Shown here: positions 31,098 to 41,686 of the stretch, in pieces
Numbering within the stretch: the first letter of the stretch is position 1
Layout of the letters: each line of letters opens with the position of its first letter
Assembly (NCBI GenBank): GCA_037127315.1
Contig: JBBBDQ010001275.1
Span: 893,501 to 957,500 of the forward strand
Length of the DNA: 64,000 nucleotides
Direction: 5' to 3'
Source: Ascarosepion bandense
Taxonomy: Eukaryota; Mollusca; Cephalopoda; Sepiida; Sepiidae
Translations under genes and position numbers: made by a program
Notes under the pieces: generated by a model
What the model saw: the letters and a program-made list of their open reading frames with translations, nothing else
The model's database searches: none
What the model was told of the DNA's origin: nothing

Positions 31098-31872
31098 AAA
31101 CAAAATTGCTCTCCTGTAATCACCATAGTGAAACTTTCCTGCCACCCATAAACATGGGTGATGCAATGCTCCTTGAGAGCAAAACACTGCACCTCCTTGG
31201 CGTCACCTTTTCAACCAACCTGAAGTTAAACACGTCTATCAGATCTATAGCTGCATCTATTGCTAGGAAGGTTGGGTCTATGTGTCGAGCCAGAAAGTCT
31301 ATCTTATCAGAATCCATCTTGCACATTTATTCATCAACGCATTGAATATTGTTGTTATATCTGGTCAGGTGCTCCTGCTATTCATTTTGAGGTTTTGAAC
31401 AAAATCGAGAAAAGAGATCTGCAGTGTAATTGATCTTGGCTTGTCATCCAAACTTCAGTCGATTTCTCTTAGAGATGACTTGGTTTCTGTCTATCTTTTC
31501 TACAAATATTTTCATATTAACTAACCTGATAATCATTTTTCTCTTGTGCACTATCCATGTGAATTTAGGCATGATACAAGATTGACATTTAGGTCCGACT
31601 CTTTTACCATTGAAATAATTTAATGTAACAGCTGCTACTTGAAAATTTTTTTCCTTGCATTCCAACCTGTGGAAATCGCTCGTTTCTCTGATAACTACAA
31701 AAAAATTAAAAAATTTAAATGCAATGTCAGTTGCCATGTCCTATCTTCTTGAATCTCGTTCATCTGTTATTCTTTCTACAATACCCCATGTTCTCAGTCT
31801 TTTCTACCACTGTGACCCCCCTGAGCAATGGTGGCACCCCTATCTTGCTTGGGGGTGACATGATTAAAAAGA
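31098..31872 (+). pseudogene. LINE-A C-terminal half and 3' end
   Basis: Open for 79 codons: SETFLPPINMGDAML, KTLHLLGVTFSTNLKLN, ARKVGSMCRARKS and ILHIYSSTH. After that only frame-shifted pieces remain (YLVRCSCYSF-type around 31355, the C-terminal region near 31660-31740). The 3' UTR ends CTTGCTTGGGGGTGACATG plus ATTAAAAAG. Catalytic motifs are missing. Confidence 0.75.
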
Positions 31873-32061
31873 AATCAAAGAATGGTGTAGAAGAGATTGC
31901 ATTTTCAGAAAGACAGCAGAGAAAGAAAGTCGTTTAAATGATTTCTTTCTTTGCATCAGAGAAAATAAGAATAAATTAAACTAAACGTTGTGTACTTCAG
32001 AATTCCACCAACTAAAATACGTTAAGCTGTCATGGAAAACGCAAACAGTTTTTTAAAATGT

Positions 32062-32360
32062 TTACTTCATTAAAATTAAAATGAATTGATTTTTAAAATC
32101 TCTTTTTCTTTGTAATAGATCATATATAATGGACTCTCCTGTCGGATTCAACATATAAAGATCTGACAGCCTAATTGCTTCCGTTATGAAACCAAGATAA
32201 ACCACCAGAAGACCCCACGCAAGTAATTGGATTAAAGTGGTGAACGCTTGTACAGAATCATCCACACTTTTCAGAACTATTGATACACTCGGTTGGTGTA
32301 TATAAATGCTACAGATGAAGCAGACAATAAACCTCAGGTATTTAATCATCCCGCAACAGA
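32062..32360 (-). pseudogene. Fragment F, copy 1: open reading frame of unknown origin
   Basis: The minus strand is open for 110 codons, of which the first ~18 come from SINE-A. The rest reads KYLRFIVCFICSIYIHQPS, then a stretch with AFTTLIQLLAWGLLVVYLGF, then RLSDLYMLNPTGESIIYD and a basic end. Two hydrophobic segments suggest a membrane-protein exon. The same sequence is at 36196-36395 in the opposite orientation, where one base is missing. I do not recognise the family. Confidence 0.5.
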
Positions 32361-32440
32361 TTGTCATGACCTGCTGCGGTAGACTGGTTGCCAACCAAGG
32401 CTATAGAACCCAGTTTGTCATGTTATTTAACCTGGAGGGA
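32361..32440 (-). mobile_element. SINE-A piece fused to fragment F
   Basis: CTGCGGTAGACTGGTTGCC…GGCTATAGAACCCAG and TGTTATTTAACC are SINE-A body. The SINE-A 3' hairpin and tail are replaced by fragment F at the point where the SINE would continue after GCGGGAT. Confidence 0.75.
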
Positions 32441-32960
32441 ACTATTGTACTACAATAAGTACATAACTGCAGCTTCAATAAACTAAGATAAAAGGTTGTA
32501 AGAAGATACCTACCCCCCCCCCATGTGGATTATTGAAAAAAACTACAAAAGATCCTGTTGTCCATGTAACATCGGGATGACCTTCAAAATTGGTTCAACA
32601 CTTTGCAGACACCTTTTTCAAGAAAGACCTTCCATAGAGGTGAATATGCGTGTGTGTATACCCTAATCCTCCTATGCACCTGTGACAAGAAATATAAGGG
32701 GAAACAGGGATCTGCCTTAAGCCTGCAGTAACACCATAAAGCTGTAACTTGTGGGGAAATAGAAAAATCATGTTTAGCTGACCACATATGGAGCGAAAAG
32801 AGAGATCACCACCGTCTGTGGGATGAGACATGAATACAATATGGGAGCCACTAATACGGAGTGCTAGAAAATAACAATACTAATAACAAAGAAATATGAA
32901 CACTGGTAAAAACCCATATTTAAGACATTAGGTTTATAAGTTCCAAAATTTTATACATTG
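32441..32960. other. No gene recognised
   Basis: It starts with ACTATTGTACTACAATAAGT, a short sequence also found at 36394 next to the other fragment-F block. A C-run lies at 32513-32521. The open frames of 67-78 codons are unsupported. Confidence 0.4.
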
Positions 32961-32964
32961 TCCT

Positions 32965-33255
32965 CACATGGTTCAGTGGACAAAAGCATCGGTTGAAGTA
33001 ATCTCGTGACTCAACCCAAGAATTTGTGAGTTCAATACCTGGCCACTGTGGAGTTAGACAAAAAGTTGGAGAGTTGAGTTAAATGGAAATAACTCGTATT
33101 GAGATATTCAGAAGAGGCATGTCATGTGAAAATAGAACAAGCTACCCCAGTTGACAAAATAAAGGGTTTAGTTCAAAATTCCAGTCACCTGAAGAAGTTA
33201 ATATGGCAACAAAGATGAGGACAACAGTCCAAAAAATGTAAATAGTGTAAATAAA
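32965..33255 (+). mobile_element. SINE-C copy
   Basis: Head with AGTGGACAAAAGCATCGGTT and B-box-like GAGTTCAATACCTGGCC. The body runs AGTTGAGTTAAATGGAAATAAC, AAATAAAGGGTTTAGTTC, GCAACAAAGATGAGG. Confidence 0.65.
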
Positions 33256-33440
33256 TTTGTTAGGTGGAAGGAAAGTGATAGGTTCATGCCTTTCCAAAAG
33301 GTGTTACTTGTTTGAACTTTGAATTGTCTTGTTTCTAGATTGGTTGCCACCCAAGGGTAGAGAGCCTCGTCTAACCAGATATAGTTGGTCAAGAGTAGAG
33401 AAGAGATGAATTCATCAATTTTCCAAGGGCAGTCATGTAC
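33256..33440 (-). mobile_element. Diverged SINE-A-like fragment
   Basis: AGATTGGTTGCCACCCAAGG and AGAAGAGATGAATTCATC…TTTTCCAAGGGCA follow the SINE-A body order on the minus strand. Head and tail are lost. Confidence 0.4.
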
Positions 33441-33999
33441 ATTAAACTCTAACAAGGAAATTTTTTTTTTCTATTACTTGAAACATGTTTGATCTCTTTG
33501 TTATCTGACCTGGAAGTAAATTTTTGACCATAAAGTCAATAAGTTAATCATCAATTATCAAAGGAATTAACAAATATGTCTCTGCTATTGCTGGCCGTCT
33601 TACAAATAATTGAGTGTTTCTTTCTTGAATGTGTTATTAAGTCAGAGTCAGATTGAGACTTCAGGTGGAATAATTGTTTGTAATTGCTTTTGTTCTGCTG
33701 AAACCTAACTACCATTTTGAAAAATATTTGCACTTTACAAAAAACACCTTGGCACAAAAAGTTATTTCTTCAGATCGTTGGAAGTAATTAGCCTTTGCAC
33801 ACAAATAGTGTGAGTGTTTGTGGAAAAACAGCTTGGATTTTTTTTAAGCACCAAAAAAGCAAAACCAATCAAAAACCATGGCTATGTTCGTTATTGCTCT
33901 TTCAGCTTTCTTCTTTTTGTAGAAAATGGCTTGTCATTTTAACAGGATACTTTATTTTATAAGCACGGATAACAGTAAATTATAAATTTTCTAACTGTA
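33441..33999. other. No feature recognised
   Basis: AT-rich unassigned DNA. Confidence 0.4.
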
Positions 34000-34009
34000 A
34001 TGAATTTTA

Positions 34010-34390
34010 TATTTCTGAGATGAGTTATTGTAATTATTTATGCTATTTATATTGATCGGACTGTTAACCTCAAATTTGTTGCCAGATTAACAACGTTTCC
34101 GTTATTGTATGCTCTGACCTTCTTCAGGTGATGGGAATTTCAAACTGAACCTTTAGAGAAGAAGATTGTTTTAATACTGAGACATCTGGAAGAGGCATGA
34201 TTAATGGAACTAGAACAATCTGTCCTGATGAATGAAATAAAGGGTTCAGTTTGAAGTTCTAATCAGCTGAAGAAAGCCAGAGCGTACAATGGCCAAAATG
34301 AGCAAACAATCTTCCCAGATTTGTGCTGGCAGAGTAGATTAGTGGTGAACAATTAACATTTGCAAGCTGTTCATAGTAAATTGTGAGCAT
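34010..34390. mobile_element. SINE-C foldback copy
   Basis: The left half reads in one orientation (TTTCTGAGATGAG…CTTCTTCAGGTGATGG…TTTCAAACTGAACC). The right half reads in the other (ACATCTGGAAGAGGCATG…AAATAAAGGGTTCAGTTTG…GCTGAAGAAAGCCAGAGC). A head-to-head pair rather than a single SINE. Confidence 0.6.
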
Positions 34391-34645
34391 AAAAAGATGC
34401 AATATTTTCACAAATGTTCCTTGTGATTCCAAAAGAACATATTCAACACAGCCTTACTGAAACCAAACTTCAGGCAAGCTAATAGGGAGAAACCTTTAAT
34501 AGATCAGTTGGTCGTAAGTACTTTTTTTTAATGATAGAATAGTTTTCAAAGTACAAGATAAGTTATATACACTATAATTTTTATGATTTAAATGATATTT
34601 TTAGTGGATAATCTTATTTGAGTAGACACTACATTTACTAAATAG
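34391..34645. other. No feature recognised
   Basis: AT-rich; a short piece (34430-34500) is unassigned. Confidence 0.35.
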
Positions 34646-34918
34646 TGTATCCTTGTAACACCAAAGATAAATTGAAGGAAAGGATTACGGCAATATATAC
34701 CAACTAAAACAAGGAGACAATCCAGAAGAGTGACAAGAGATTCCAAAGTTGTCTGGAGTCTGTGGTTGAAGTCAATAGTGATTTTATTGACTAATTTACT
34801 TTTTAGTATATCAAGATAATTTTGTGTAATTTTGGTAAATATATTTATTAAAATGAGATGTTAGTGTTTTTTTCAGTTTTTTGTAATTTATATGACAATT
34901 TATCCATTGCTCCCTGTA
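34646..34918 (+). pseudogene. Mariner-like element, 3' part
   Basis: It matches the last ~300 bp of the mariner at 45479-46372: ACACCAAAGATAAATTGAAG, AACAAGGAGACAATCCAGAA, TCCAAAGTTGTCTGGAG, and a 3' terminal repeat GACAATTTATCCATTGCTCC with CTGTA. The catalytic part is missing. Confidence 0.7.
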
Positions 34919-34992
34919 GGATCAGGGAGCCAGTTTCATGGAGGCCTCTTTGAAAATCTTTAGCAGGAAATATTGACCAGGTAACATGCTAC

Positions 34993-35302
34993 ATAAATTT
35001 ATGTTGTGGTACAACTCATATTGACTTATGAGAAATTGAAGAAACAAATTTGAATTTCAATTGAATTTGTTGCATTTACTGATGGAAAAATAACCTCAGG
35101 AAAAGTAGTAACCCATCTCTGCCTCTCAATCTGTGGGTTAAATAGCAGAACAGATTGGGTTCTATATCTTTGGTTAGCAACCAGTCTAGTGCAGAAAGAA
35201 ATAGAAACCTACTACAGGAAAACCATCTGCTTAGTCAGTTATGGATAGAAAGAGACATGGTTGTCCAAGCGCCTATCACGTATGTCATATAACTGACTGA
35301 CT
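34993..35302 (+). mobile_element. SINE-A copy, diverged
   Basis: Body with AATAGCAGAACAGATTGGG and CAGTCTAGTGCAGAAAG, and the tail AACTGACTGACTG. The flanks AACATGCTAC at 34983-34992 and 35303-35312 form a 10-bp duplication. The hairpin is damaged (GTTATGGATAGAAAGAGACATG). Confidence 0.75.
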
Positions 35303-35474
35303 GAACATGCTACTAGATTTCTATCTTCAAATTGCAACATTCTAAGTCCCAGTTGATGAGCAGTAACTGATGTTGTGGTGTTAATAATGTTATACCTGTA
35401 GATTGAAAACAATAAAACCTCATGAAATTCACTACATACTATATAATCTGGTGTGTGTGTGTGTATATATATAT

Positions 35475-35836
35475 ATTTTTTTTTTAATCATATCACCCCG
35501 AGCAAGGCAGTAACACCACTGATGTGCAGGGGGCTACATAGGCGTGAAAAGATTGGAGAAGAGAGAGCCGGAAACCACATCCTAAACAGGAAACAAGGGA
35601 TGAGCCTCTTCACCTGTTCAATAGGTGTGTGTGGAGTGTGAAGCGGGCGATAGTTTAGTCTATCTACTTCAATTGAAAAAAGAAAAAAAGAAAAAAAAAG
35701 AAAAGAGTGAAAAGATTGGAAAAGAGAAAACCAGAAACCACATCCTAACAGGGAACAAGGGATGAGCCTCTTCACCTGTTCAATAGACGTGGGTGGAGTG
35801 TGAACCGGGCGATAGTTTAGTCTATCTACTCCAATT
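35475..35836 (-). mobile_element. LINE-A 3' end with 164-bp minisatellite, two units
   Basis: A T-run and AATCATATCACCCCGAGC mark the 3' end on the minus strand. Units with GTGAAAAGATTGGA start at 35543 and 35707. The unit is the same family as at 3.1 kb (shared CAGGGAACAAGGGATGAGCC and CCGGGCGATAGTTTAG/CCGGGCGATAGATAG). A TG/AT microsatellite precedes it at 35450-35478. Confidence 0.75.
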
Positions 35837-35837
35837 A

Positions 35838-35956
35838 ACCTATTGTGCTTATCAGGTTGAATACACCAATTCTCATCCAATCACCGAAGTTAAACAACAT
35901 TGAGCCTGGTCAGGTACTTAAATGAGTGGCTGCTTGGGAATACCAGGTGCTATAAG
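35838..35956 (+). pseudogene. 5S rRNA-like sequence (SINE head)
   Basis: About 119 bases collinear with 5S rRNA, but several conserved positions are changed (for example AAACAACATTGAGCC where a functional gene has AAGCAACGTCGGGCC). It is not a working 5S gene; it is the 5' module of the composite SINE. Confidence 0.75.
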
Positions 35957-36195
35957 AGTTCTTGATGAATATGCATTGTGGTGCAGTGGATATCGGCTCT
36001 GAACGAGAAATTGGAGAGCTGAATTCAAATACCGGTTGAATGCCTTGCAGTCACTTACATGCTAATACCCTTGGGAAAGGTATTAATCTGTTTCTTTCCT
36101 CCTGTTGTGGGTTAAATAACATGACAGACTGGGTTCTATAGCCTTGGTTGGCAACCAGTCTACCGCAGCAGGTCATGACAACCTGTTGCGGGATA
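35838..36195 (+). mobile_element. Composite SINE: 5S rRNA-like module plus SINE-A
   Basis: 35838-35956 resembles an almost full animal 5S rRNA: GGTTGAATACACC, TTCTCATCCAATCACCGAAG, GTTAAACAACATTGAGCC, CTTAAATGAGTGGCTGCTTG and GGAATACCAGGTGCTATAAG. These cover the region of the internal A box, intermediate element and C box. About 15 bp later the SINE-A head starts (GCATTGTGGTGCAGTGGATA), and the body follows to 36195, where fragment F replaces the 3' end. CpG decay (CG to TG/CA) suggests an old copy. Confidence 0.8.
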
Positions 36196-36395
36196 ATTAA
36201 ATACCTGAGGTTTATTGTCTGCTTCATCTGTGGCATTTATATATACCAACCGAGTGTATCAATAGTTCCGAAAAGTGTGGATGTTTCTGCACAAGCCTTC
36301 ACCACTTTAATCCAATTACTTGCGTGGGTCTTCTGGTGGTTTATCTTGGTTTCATAGCTGAAGCAATTAGGCTGTCAGATCTTTATACGTAGAAT
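36196..36395 (+). pseudogene. Fragment F, copy 2 (frameshifted)
   Basis: Collinear with 32062-32360 reversed: KYLRFIVCFICGIYIYQPS, then SAQAFTTLIQLLAW. There one G of the GTGGGG run in copy 1 is missing, so the frame leaves the conserved reading and stops at 36357. It ends abruptly at GATCTTTATACGTAG, followed by AATTGTACAACAATAAGT. Confidence 0.5.
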
Positions 36396-36518
36396 TGTAC
36401 AACAATAAGTACATAACTGTGTTGTATTGTTATATTGTAGGGTATTGCTTATAATGACCATTTCTTGTTCGTAAGTTTTCTCTAGGTCACCACTTATGAC
36501 TTTTGCTCAATTTTGTAG

Positions 36519-36628
36519 GCAGCGGAAAATCCCTTTTATTTATGGAGTATGGGTGCTGGAGGTTACAATTGGGGTCTTGTCCGGTGAATATTGGCTTGCG
36601 GTATACGGATTTCTAGGCTTTGTTCAAG
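36519..36628 (+). other. Candidate 110-bp exon of an unknown gene
   Basis: A pyrimidine-containing acceptor (TTTTGCTCAATTTTGTAG, ending 36518) precedes a locally GC-richer stretch. That stretch ends in CAAG followed by the donor GTATCGG at 36629. One frame through it reads IPFIYGVWVLEVTIGVLSG then YWLAVYGFLGFVQ, hydrophobic throughout. Another frame has a stop. I know no matching family, and the neighbouring fragment F is also hydrophobic. It may equally be chance sequence. Confidence 0.3.
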
Positions 36629-36739
36629 GTATCGGTACATCCAGGAATGCTGGTTTGTTGTCGTTTTCTCTCTCTATTGCTAACATATATACAGAATACT
36701 TCAAAGAAATGGCATTAAAATCAATATCACTATAACCAA

Positions 36740-38390
36740 CTCTACACCTGAGATGACACCATTATACTCTGGCTGAACAGGCCCAGCTACTACTGAACCA
36801 TGTTAACTCAATAAGGCGATTGATATAGTTCACAATTTGCATTTCCACTCTGTTAATGACCGTACCCAAGAGTGAAGCTAGTCAGAAGTAAACAAAAGTG
36901 TTAATGATTTTGTCTGTCTGCTACTGTTGTACAAGAATTTGAGGTTAAACAATTAAAACTTTAATGTCTGTTAATACTTGTAGTGAGGCTAGCCAGAAGT
37001 AAACAAAAGTGTTAGAGATTTTGTGTCCACTCATTTTATTAAGAATTTGTTGCCAAATTATTGCAGGACAACATGCATGTCTCAGTTAATTTGCTAACTG
37101 ATGAATGAACAAGTAAAATTTTAATATTATGTGTGAAGAAATATTGTTAATGAAGAATTGAATCAATAAGATAAATTTAGATTAGTTCAAGTGACTTCCA
37201 TTTAAGCAATATGATGCTATTGTATGAAGTGATCAATACCAGGAAATACTAGACGATTGAAATTAGATTTATTTGTTGCAAGAAGTTCATCTGTGGTGAT
37301 CCAAATAAATACTGGAATCATTCTAAGAAATATCAAAGTACTTATGAATTTTGCCCTCAGTGTTGAGGATTAGAGCGGTCAGATGCATCAGAACTATCAA
37401 AGTATTGTGGAATCTTGGTTCACAAAGCTGATCTGTTCCTGAAAGCCATTTGTGATCCAAAATGTTTGTAAATTGAAATTATTTTCTTCATAGGAATCAA
37501 TATAAAATAGATTAATCCATTTCTGGACCCCCAAATGATAACTTATTCAAAATTTTGCTGGGAAAGTTTTAATGTAATATCAAATATAAACTTCCTAAAA
37601 AGGACAGTGCCAAAAATGCTTGAGCAATTTTTTCCCAGTCTTGGTGTTACATGCACTTAAATCCACTTTACAGTATCACTGTTAGTTTACTTGGAATCAT
37701 GATTAAGGCTCATGAAGAGAAAAAAAGACACATTACAATAAAATTTGAAAAGCCAAGTATATAAAACACACGAATGTATACAACATGACAGTTGACTCAG
37801 AAATGATTCTGTTTGGGTTAACTCGGTTTGGATATGTTTTTCAAGAATCAAAATTTTGTTTAATAATGGAAACATTTTCATCCGTTTGAAAATTGATTTG
37901 TTCAACATGTGATACATTTGAGAGCCGAGGTTGCCCTCTGTTCATAATTTTTTTGCTCAGTATCACATCTGAGTATTAAAGCAGTAAGGTGCATCAGAAG
38001 ATTGACCTGGAAGATAACTTCCAAGCCACTAGATGCAGATTCATAACTTACACGATGTCAGTGGATGCCCTGAAATGAAAACAAATGATCAACCCAGCAG
38101 CACTTAAAACATATGGGACAACCAGATCACATGAAGTTATATAAGTGTCCAGCTGAGATGGAAAAGATGGACAGACTGTCGCATCCTCATGAGAAGAAAA
38201 ATCCAGATTTGAGCAAAAGCCATAGACTCTCAGGCCAATATTAACTGATGATGTCCAGAATAATTTTTCATGTACAAGATTTAGTCTTGTGTTTGTCTTA
38301 GACTTTACAATGGTAACATTATATTATCACTTTTATTTGGCTTAAATACTTGTAAAATCTTAACTGCAACCATTCTTGTCTTTTTATATA
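36740..38390. other. No gene; minor direct repeats
   Basis: CAGAAGTAAACAAAAGTGTTA recurs 112 bp apart (about 36885 and 36996). ATGCATCAGAA/GTGCATCAGAA blocks near 37385 and 37990 are weakly alike. No open frame above 76 codons and none recognised. Confidence 0.45.
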
Positions 38391-38394
38391 CCAT

Positions 38395-39365
38395 GTCCAT
38401 TTAGGATATGAGCTGTCATGACTCTCCACAACTTCCTGTCCTTAATAGTTACCATCAGTGCTCGTCTTTCTGTTATCTCCTCTAATTTCTATTCTGCCAA
38501 CCATATGCACAAATTCATTAGGTAAGTCATTCACTTCTTTCGTCTGCTCATCTTGCCTTCATCATATCCTGTAAATATCAAATTTTCCAAGCAGTCTTAT
38601 GTGCTTGAAAATTTCTATTGTTTCTTTATAATTCTAAGTATAAATGTCCTTTCTGTTTCCCTTTCCTTAAAAACTTTGTTATTGCTCACATGATCACTCT
38701 ATAAGATTCTCAGCATCCTTCTACCTTATTATCATATACAATGAGATTGTCCAGCATTCACTGCTATAGAGGAGGACTGATATTACATAACAGTCAAGTA
38801 CTCATTTCTTTGTTTTAAAGGAGATTTTCTTGTTTCTTAATTCTTTGCTTAGCTTTTAAAAGGCAACTCCAGGACTCACGGCCATATTGAAGGTAAGATA
38901 TTACATAATAAACAAGTACTCTTTTCTTTGTTTTAAGGAGATTTTATTATCTTAATTCTTTGCTTAGCTTTTAAAAGGCATCTTCAGGACTGACCACCAT
39001 ATTGGAAATAAGATATTACATAATAAACAAGTACTCTTTTCTTTGTTTTAAGGAGATTTTCCTCTTTCTTAATACTTAGCTTTTGAAAGACATTTTTCAT
39101 TATGCAAATGTGCCTTCAGATTTCAGTGCTTCACTTACCATTTTCATTAAAACAATTCCTAGATATTTGAATTGTTGCACTTGCTTGATTTTGGTATCTC
39201 CAATTTGTAGTTCATATTTTGGGCTTTTCTTAATAGTTTGCTTAGCATCTTTCACTATCCCAATGCTCCTTTGGATTTTGTGGTTGCATTTTCCATCCTC
39301 TGTTAAAACAATTCCTAGATATTTGAATTGTTGTAGTTGTTTCAGTGTCTCTCACTTGTACACTT
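38395..39365 (-). pseudogene. RTE-type LINE relic with 115-bp tandem triplication
   Basis: Its 3' end is at the left (GCTGTCATGACTCTCCACAA). Minus-strand pieces include the FKYLGIVL-like segment encoded twice on the right (TCCTAGATATTTGAATTGTT at about 39160 and 39315). AGTACTCTTTTCTTTGTTTT with TTAGCTTTTAAAAGGCA recurs about every 115 bp between 38800 and 39075. Heavily frameshifted. Confidence 0.65.
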
Positions 39366-39895
39366 ACCTAACGTTTTGAATGGTTCCTCTGAGGAATAAG
39401 AAGACTTACCTGCCACAAAGCAAATTTGCTTGGTGTGTCAGGTCTTGTTAAAAGTTTGTGACCACCATTAAAAATTAAATGTATTATTCTGACTTCCATG
39501 GTTTTGCGTGCAGATGTAGAATGCAAAAATAAAAATCAGAATTCGAACCAGTTTGAAGTTATGAAATAAGAAATCACGCGAAAACGAGAATTGAGTCTTG
39601 AATACAAATATTAGTTTCCCCCCAACGTATGCATAAAAAGCGAGTCCGTAAGATAGACAGCAGGAGAAAGAAAAAACTTTGGTTGGCATGACATCAAGCA
39701 AGAACCAGAACGGAATAAGACGGAAGAGGTTTATTTCTTGAAAGCAAATGCTTCAATCGGACAGAAATTATCTACAGTTCCTTTTACAAATAACAATAAT
39801 TTTTACAATTCATAGTCCTTTCTTCTCACTTTCCTTTAGTCATTTACTTTTCATGCCTGCATGTTCATCAGATAATATCCAGGTAAATATGTTTA
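39366..39895. other. No feature recognised
   Basis: 39480-39730 is less AT-rich than its surroundings and matches none of the repeat families, but has no open frame longer than 77 codons. If the window holds unique host sequence, this is one candidate place. Confidence 0.4.
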
Positions 39896-40075
39896 TTTGA
39901 ATGCGTGGGTGGTGCAATAGTGGATCAGAACGAGAAATTGGCAAGTCAAATTCAAATTATTCAGTTTTGCACAAACAAAGATATGAATCCATCTTTGTTT
40001 CCTCAAAACCTATGGGTTAAATAGTAGAACAGACACGGCTCCTCAGCCTTGGTTGGTAACCAATGTTGGAGAATA
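39896..40075 (+). mobile_element. SINE-A variant, head and body only
   Basis: GTGGGTGGTGCAATAGTGGA, GAACGAGAAATTGGCAAG, CAAATTCAAATTATT and TATGGGTTAAATAGTAGAAC are in SINE-A order. It stops at GCCTTGGTTGGTAACC without hairpin or tail. Confidence 0.6.
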
Positions 40076-41039
40076 ACAACTCTAAATTCAATATTCATTT
40101 GGGCATGGGGTTGATACTTCTATCCTTGTAAATGCCGACTTGCTATTGAGACAATATCTGAGCCTGTTGCAAGCTGTAGCCTCATACTCCAGTATGATCT
40201 ACAGGACCTGTGTGAGCGATGCTAATAACAGCCAATTCCCTAATTTAAAACAAAAATCATCCGAATAACATAAATATAATATCAGGAAATGTTCGAACTT
40301 ATCAAGCAAACTTATTTTTAGCTTATACGAAAATTTTTCGTTATCTAAAGGCTTCAACTTGTTCCGACCTGTTAGGAATGCTCTCAATACTTAAGTGCTA
40401 TAAACGAAAATGTCATGTCATTTGTTAAAACAATCATAATGTCCAGATAAAGCCATGATTGACTGCTTTTTTAGACTTTGCCTAAGCCTTCGGTACTCAA
40501 AGGCTCAAAACGCTCAATCAATTGAACTAGCCGTAAAATAACTGATATTCAAGTGATAGAAATATTGCCGGAATTTTATTTTTATCCTTTATTTGCCATC
40601 TCAAAAAGATACCGTCTCCCGATGAATTCTTTTTCCTGCCTTGTCAGATCAGACAAAATCTCTGGCACGGTCAGTATAGAATTTCTCTAACAGACAAAAT
40701 TCATGGTTGGTGACTTCACCTGAAGCAAAGAATCAGACAGATTATGAAGCAACTTTCTCATTTTGTAATCATGCAAAAATTCCTTTCTCTCAACCAGGCC
40801 GACCACTTATTTTAAGTGGTCGCTATACTTTAAAAATCAAGAGTTATCAGTGCTTTAGTGATCAGTTGATCAGTCAGGAAGATTGCAATAAAAACAAAAG
40901 TTACCTGCCAGGGTAAACTTTGAGAAACAAAAGCGCCTTATTTTAAATTGGAGGCTTAGATTAAAAAAAAAAATTAAATGACAAAAACAGAAATCTAAAA
41001 ATCATCTAGAAGATATTTTTTTTCAAATTTAGAAATATT
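40076..41039. other. No feature recognised
   Basis: Relatively GC-richer patches (40100-40210, 40470-40760) that match no repeat family in the window. The 69-codon plus-strand frame at 40707 has no known motif. Confidence 0.4.
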
Positions 41040-41260
41040 AAATGGGGTTGTTGTGTGGATGCAAGAGAAGGAAGTAGGTGAAGATATGTTGGATAGATGA
41101 GTGTTAACCCTACTGTCGTGAGTGGGGAAGCATCCTCTTGGGATGAGAAGAAAGTAGGTGAGGTTATGTAAGATAGATGATGATTAACCCTAAACTTGAA
41201 GATGTTAAGACTATCCTGAGTGAGAAAGCATCCTCTTGGGAGTCTGATATATAAAGTAGT
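41040..41260 (-). mobile_element. LINE-B 3' region fragment with internal duplication
   Basis: GAAGTAGGTGA…TAGATGA.TGTTAACCCTA occurs twice, each followed by GTGAG.GG/AAGCATCCTCTTGGGA. The same sequence lies at the 3' side of LINE-B at 53.6 kb (GAAAGCATCCATGTGAGTCT). Confidence 0.5.
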
Positions 41261-41686
41261 GTTTTTTGGACATAAATTTCTTTCTGATCAATGGAATCCA
41301 AAAGTGATGTAGATAATTGACAAGTTATCAAAGATTGCTTCATAGCATTGCTTCAGTTCATGCAACTGACAAGGTTTTAAACCATCCAATTCTCACAAGA
41401 CTTGGAACTGAGTTAAAAGCCAAATAAAAAATTCAGGATACAGTTCTTAAATGTTGACTTCAAAATAAGAATAACAGCAAACTGGTATTCTTACACACAA
41501 TCAGAAAGCAACTGTTGAAATTTTGAAATTTCTTAGATTTCTTGAGTCCTTCCAAATGAGCAAGAGTGTCTTGCGGTACCAAGCCTGTCTGTCTGCCCAG
41601 GAATGATGGTTTCCATCTCAAGATGGTCTACAGCATTGATTTCTGGACAACAACCTCATTTAGCAACCATCTACTTTGAGTCTTTT
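41261..41686. other. No feature recognised
   Basis: Unassigned AT-rich sequence. Confidence 0.4.

Noticed and set aside
35838..35956. Possible functional 5S rRNA gene
   Set aside because: Several conserved positions are changed and it is fused to a SINE; it is a derived module.
39083..39379. 98-codon plus-strand frame
   Set aside because: Antisense to the RTE-type LINE relic.
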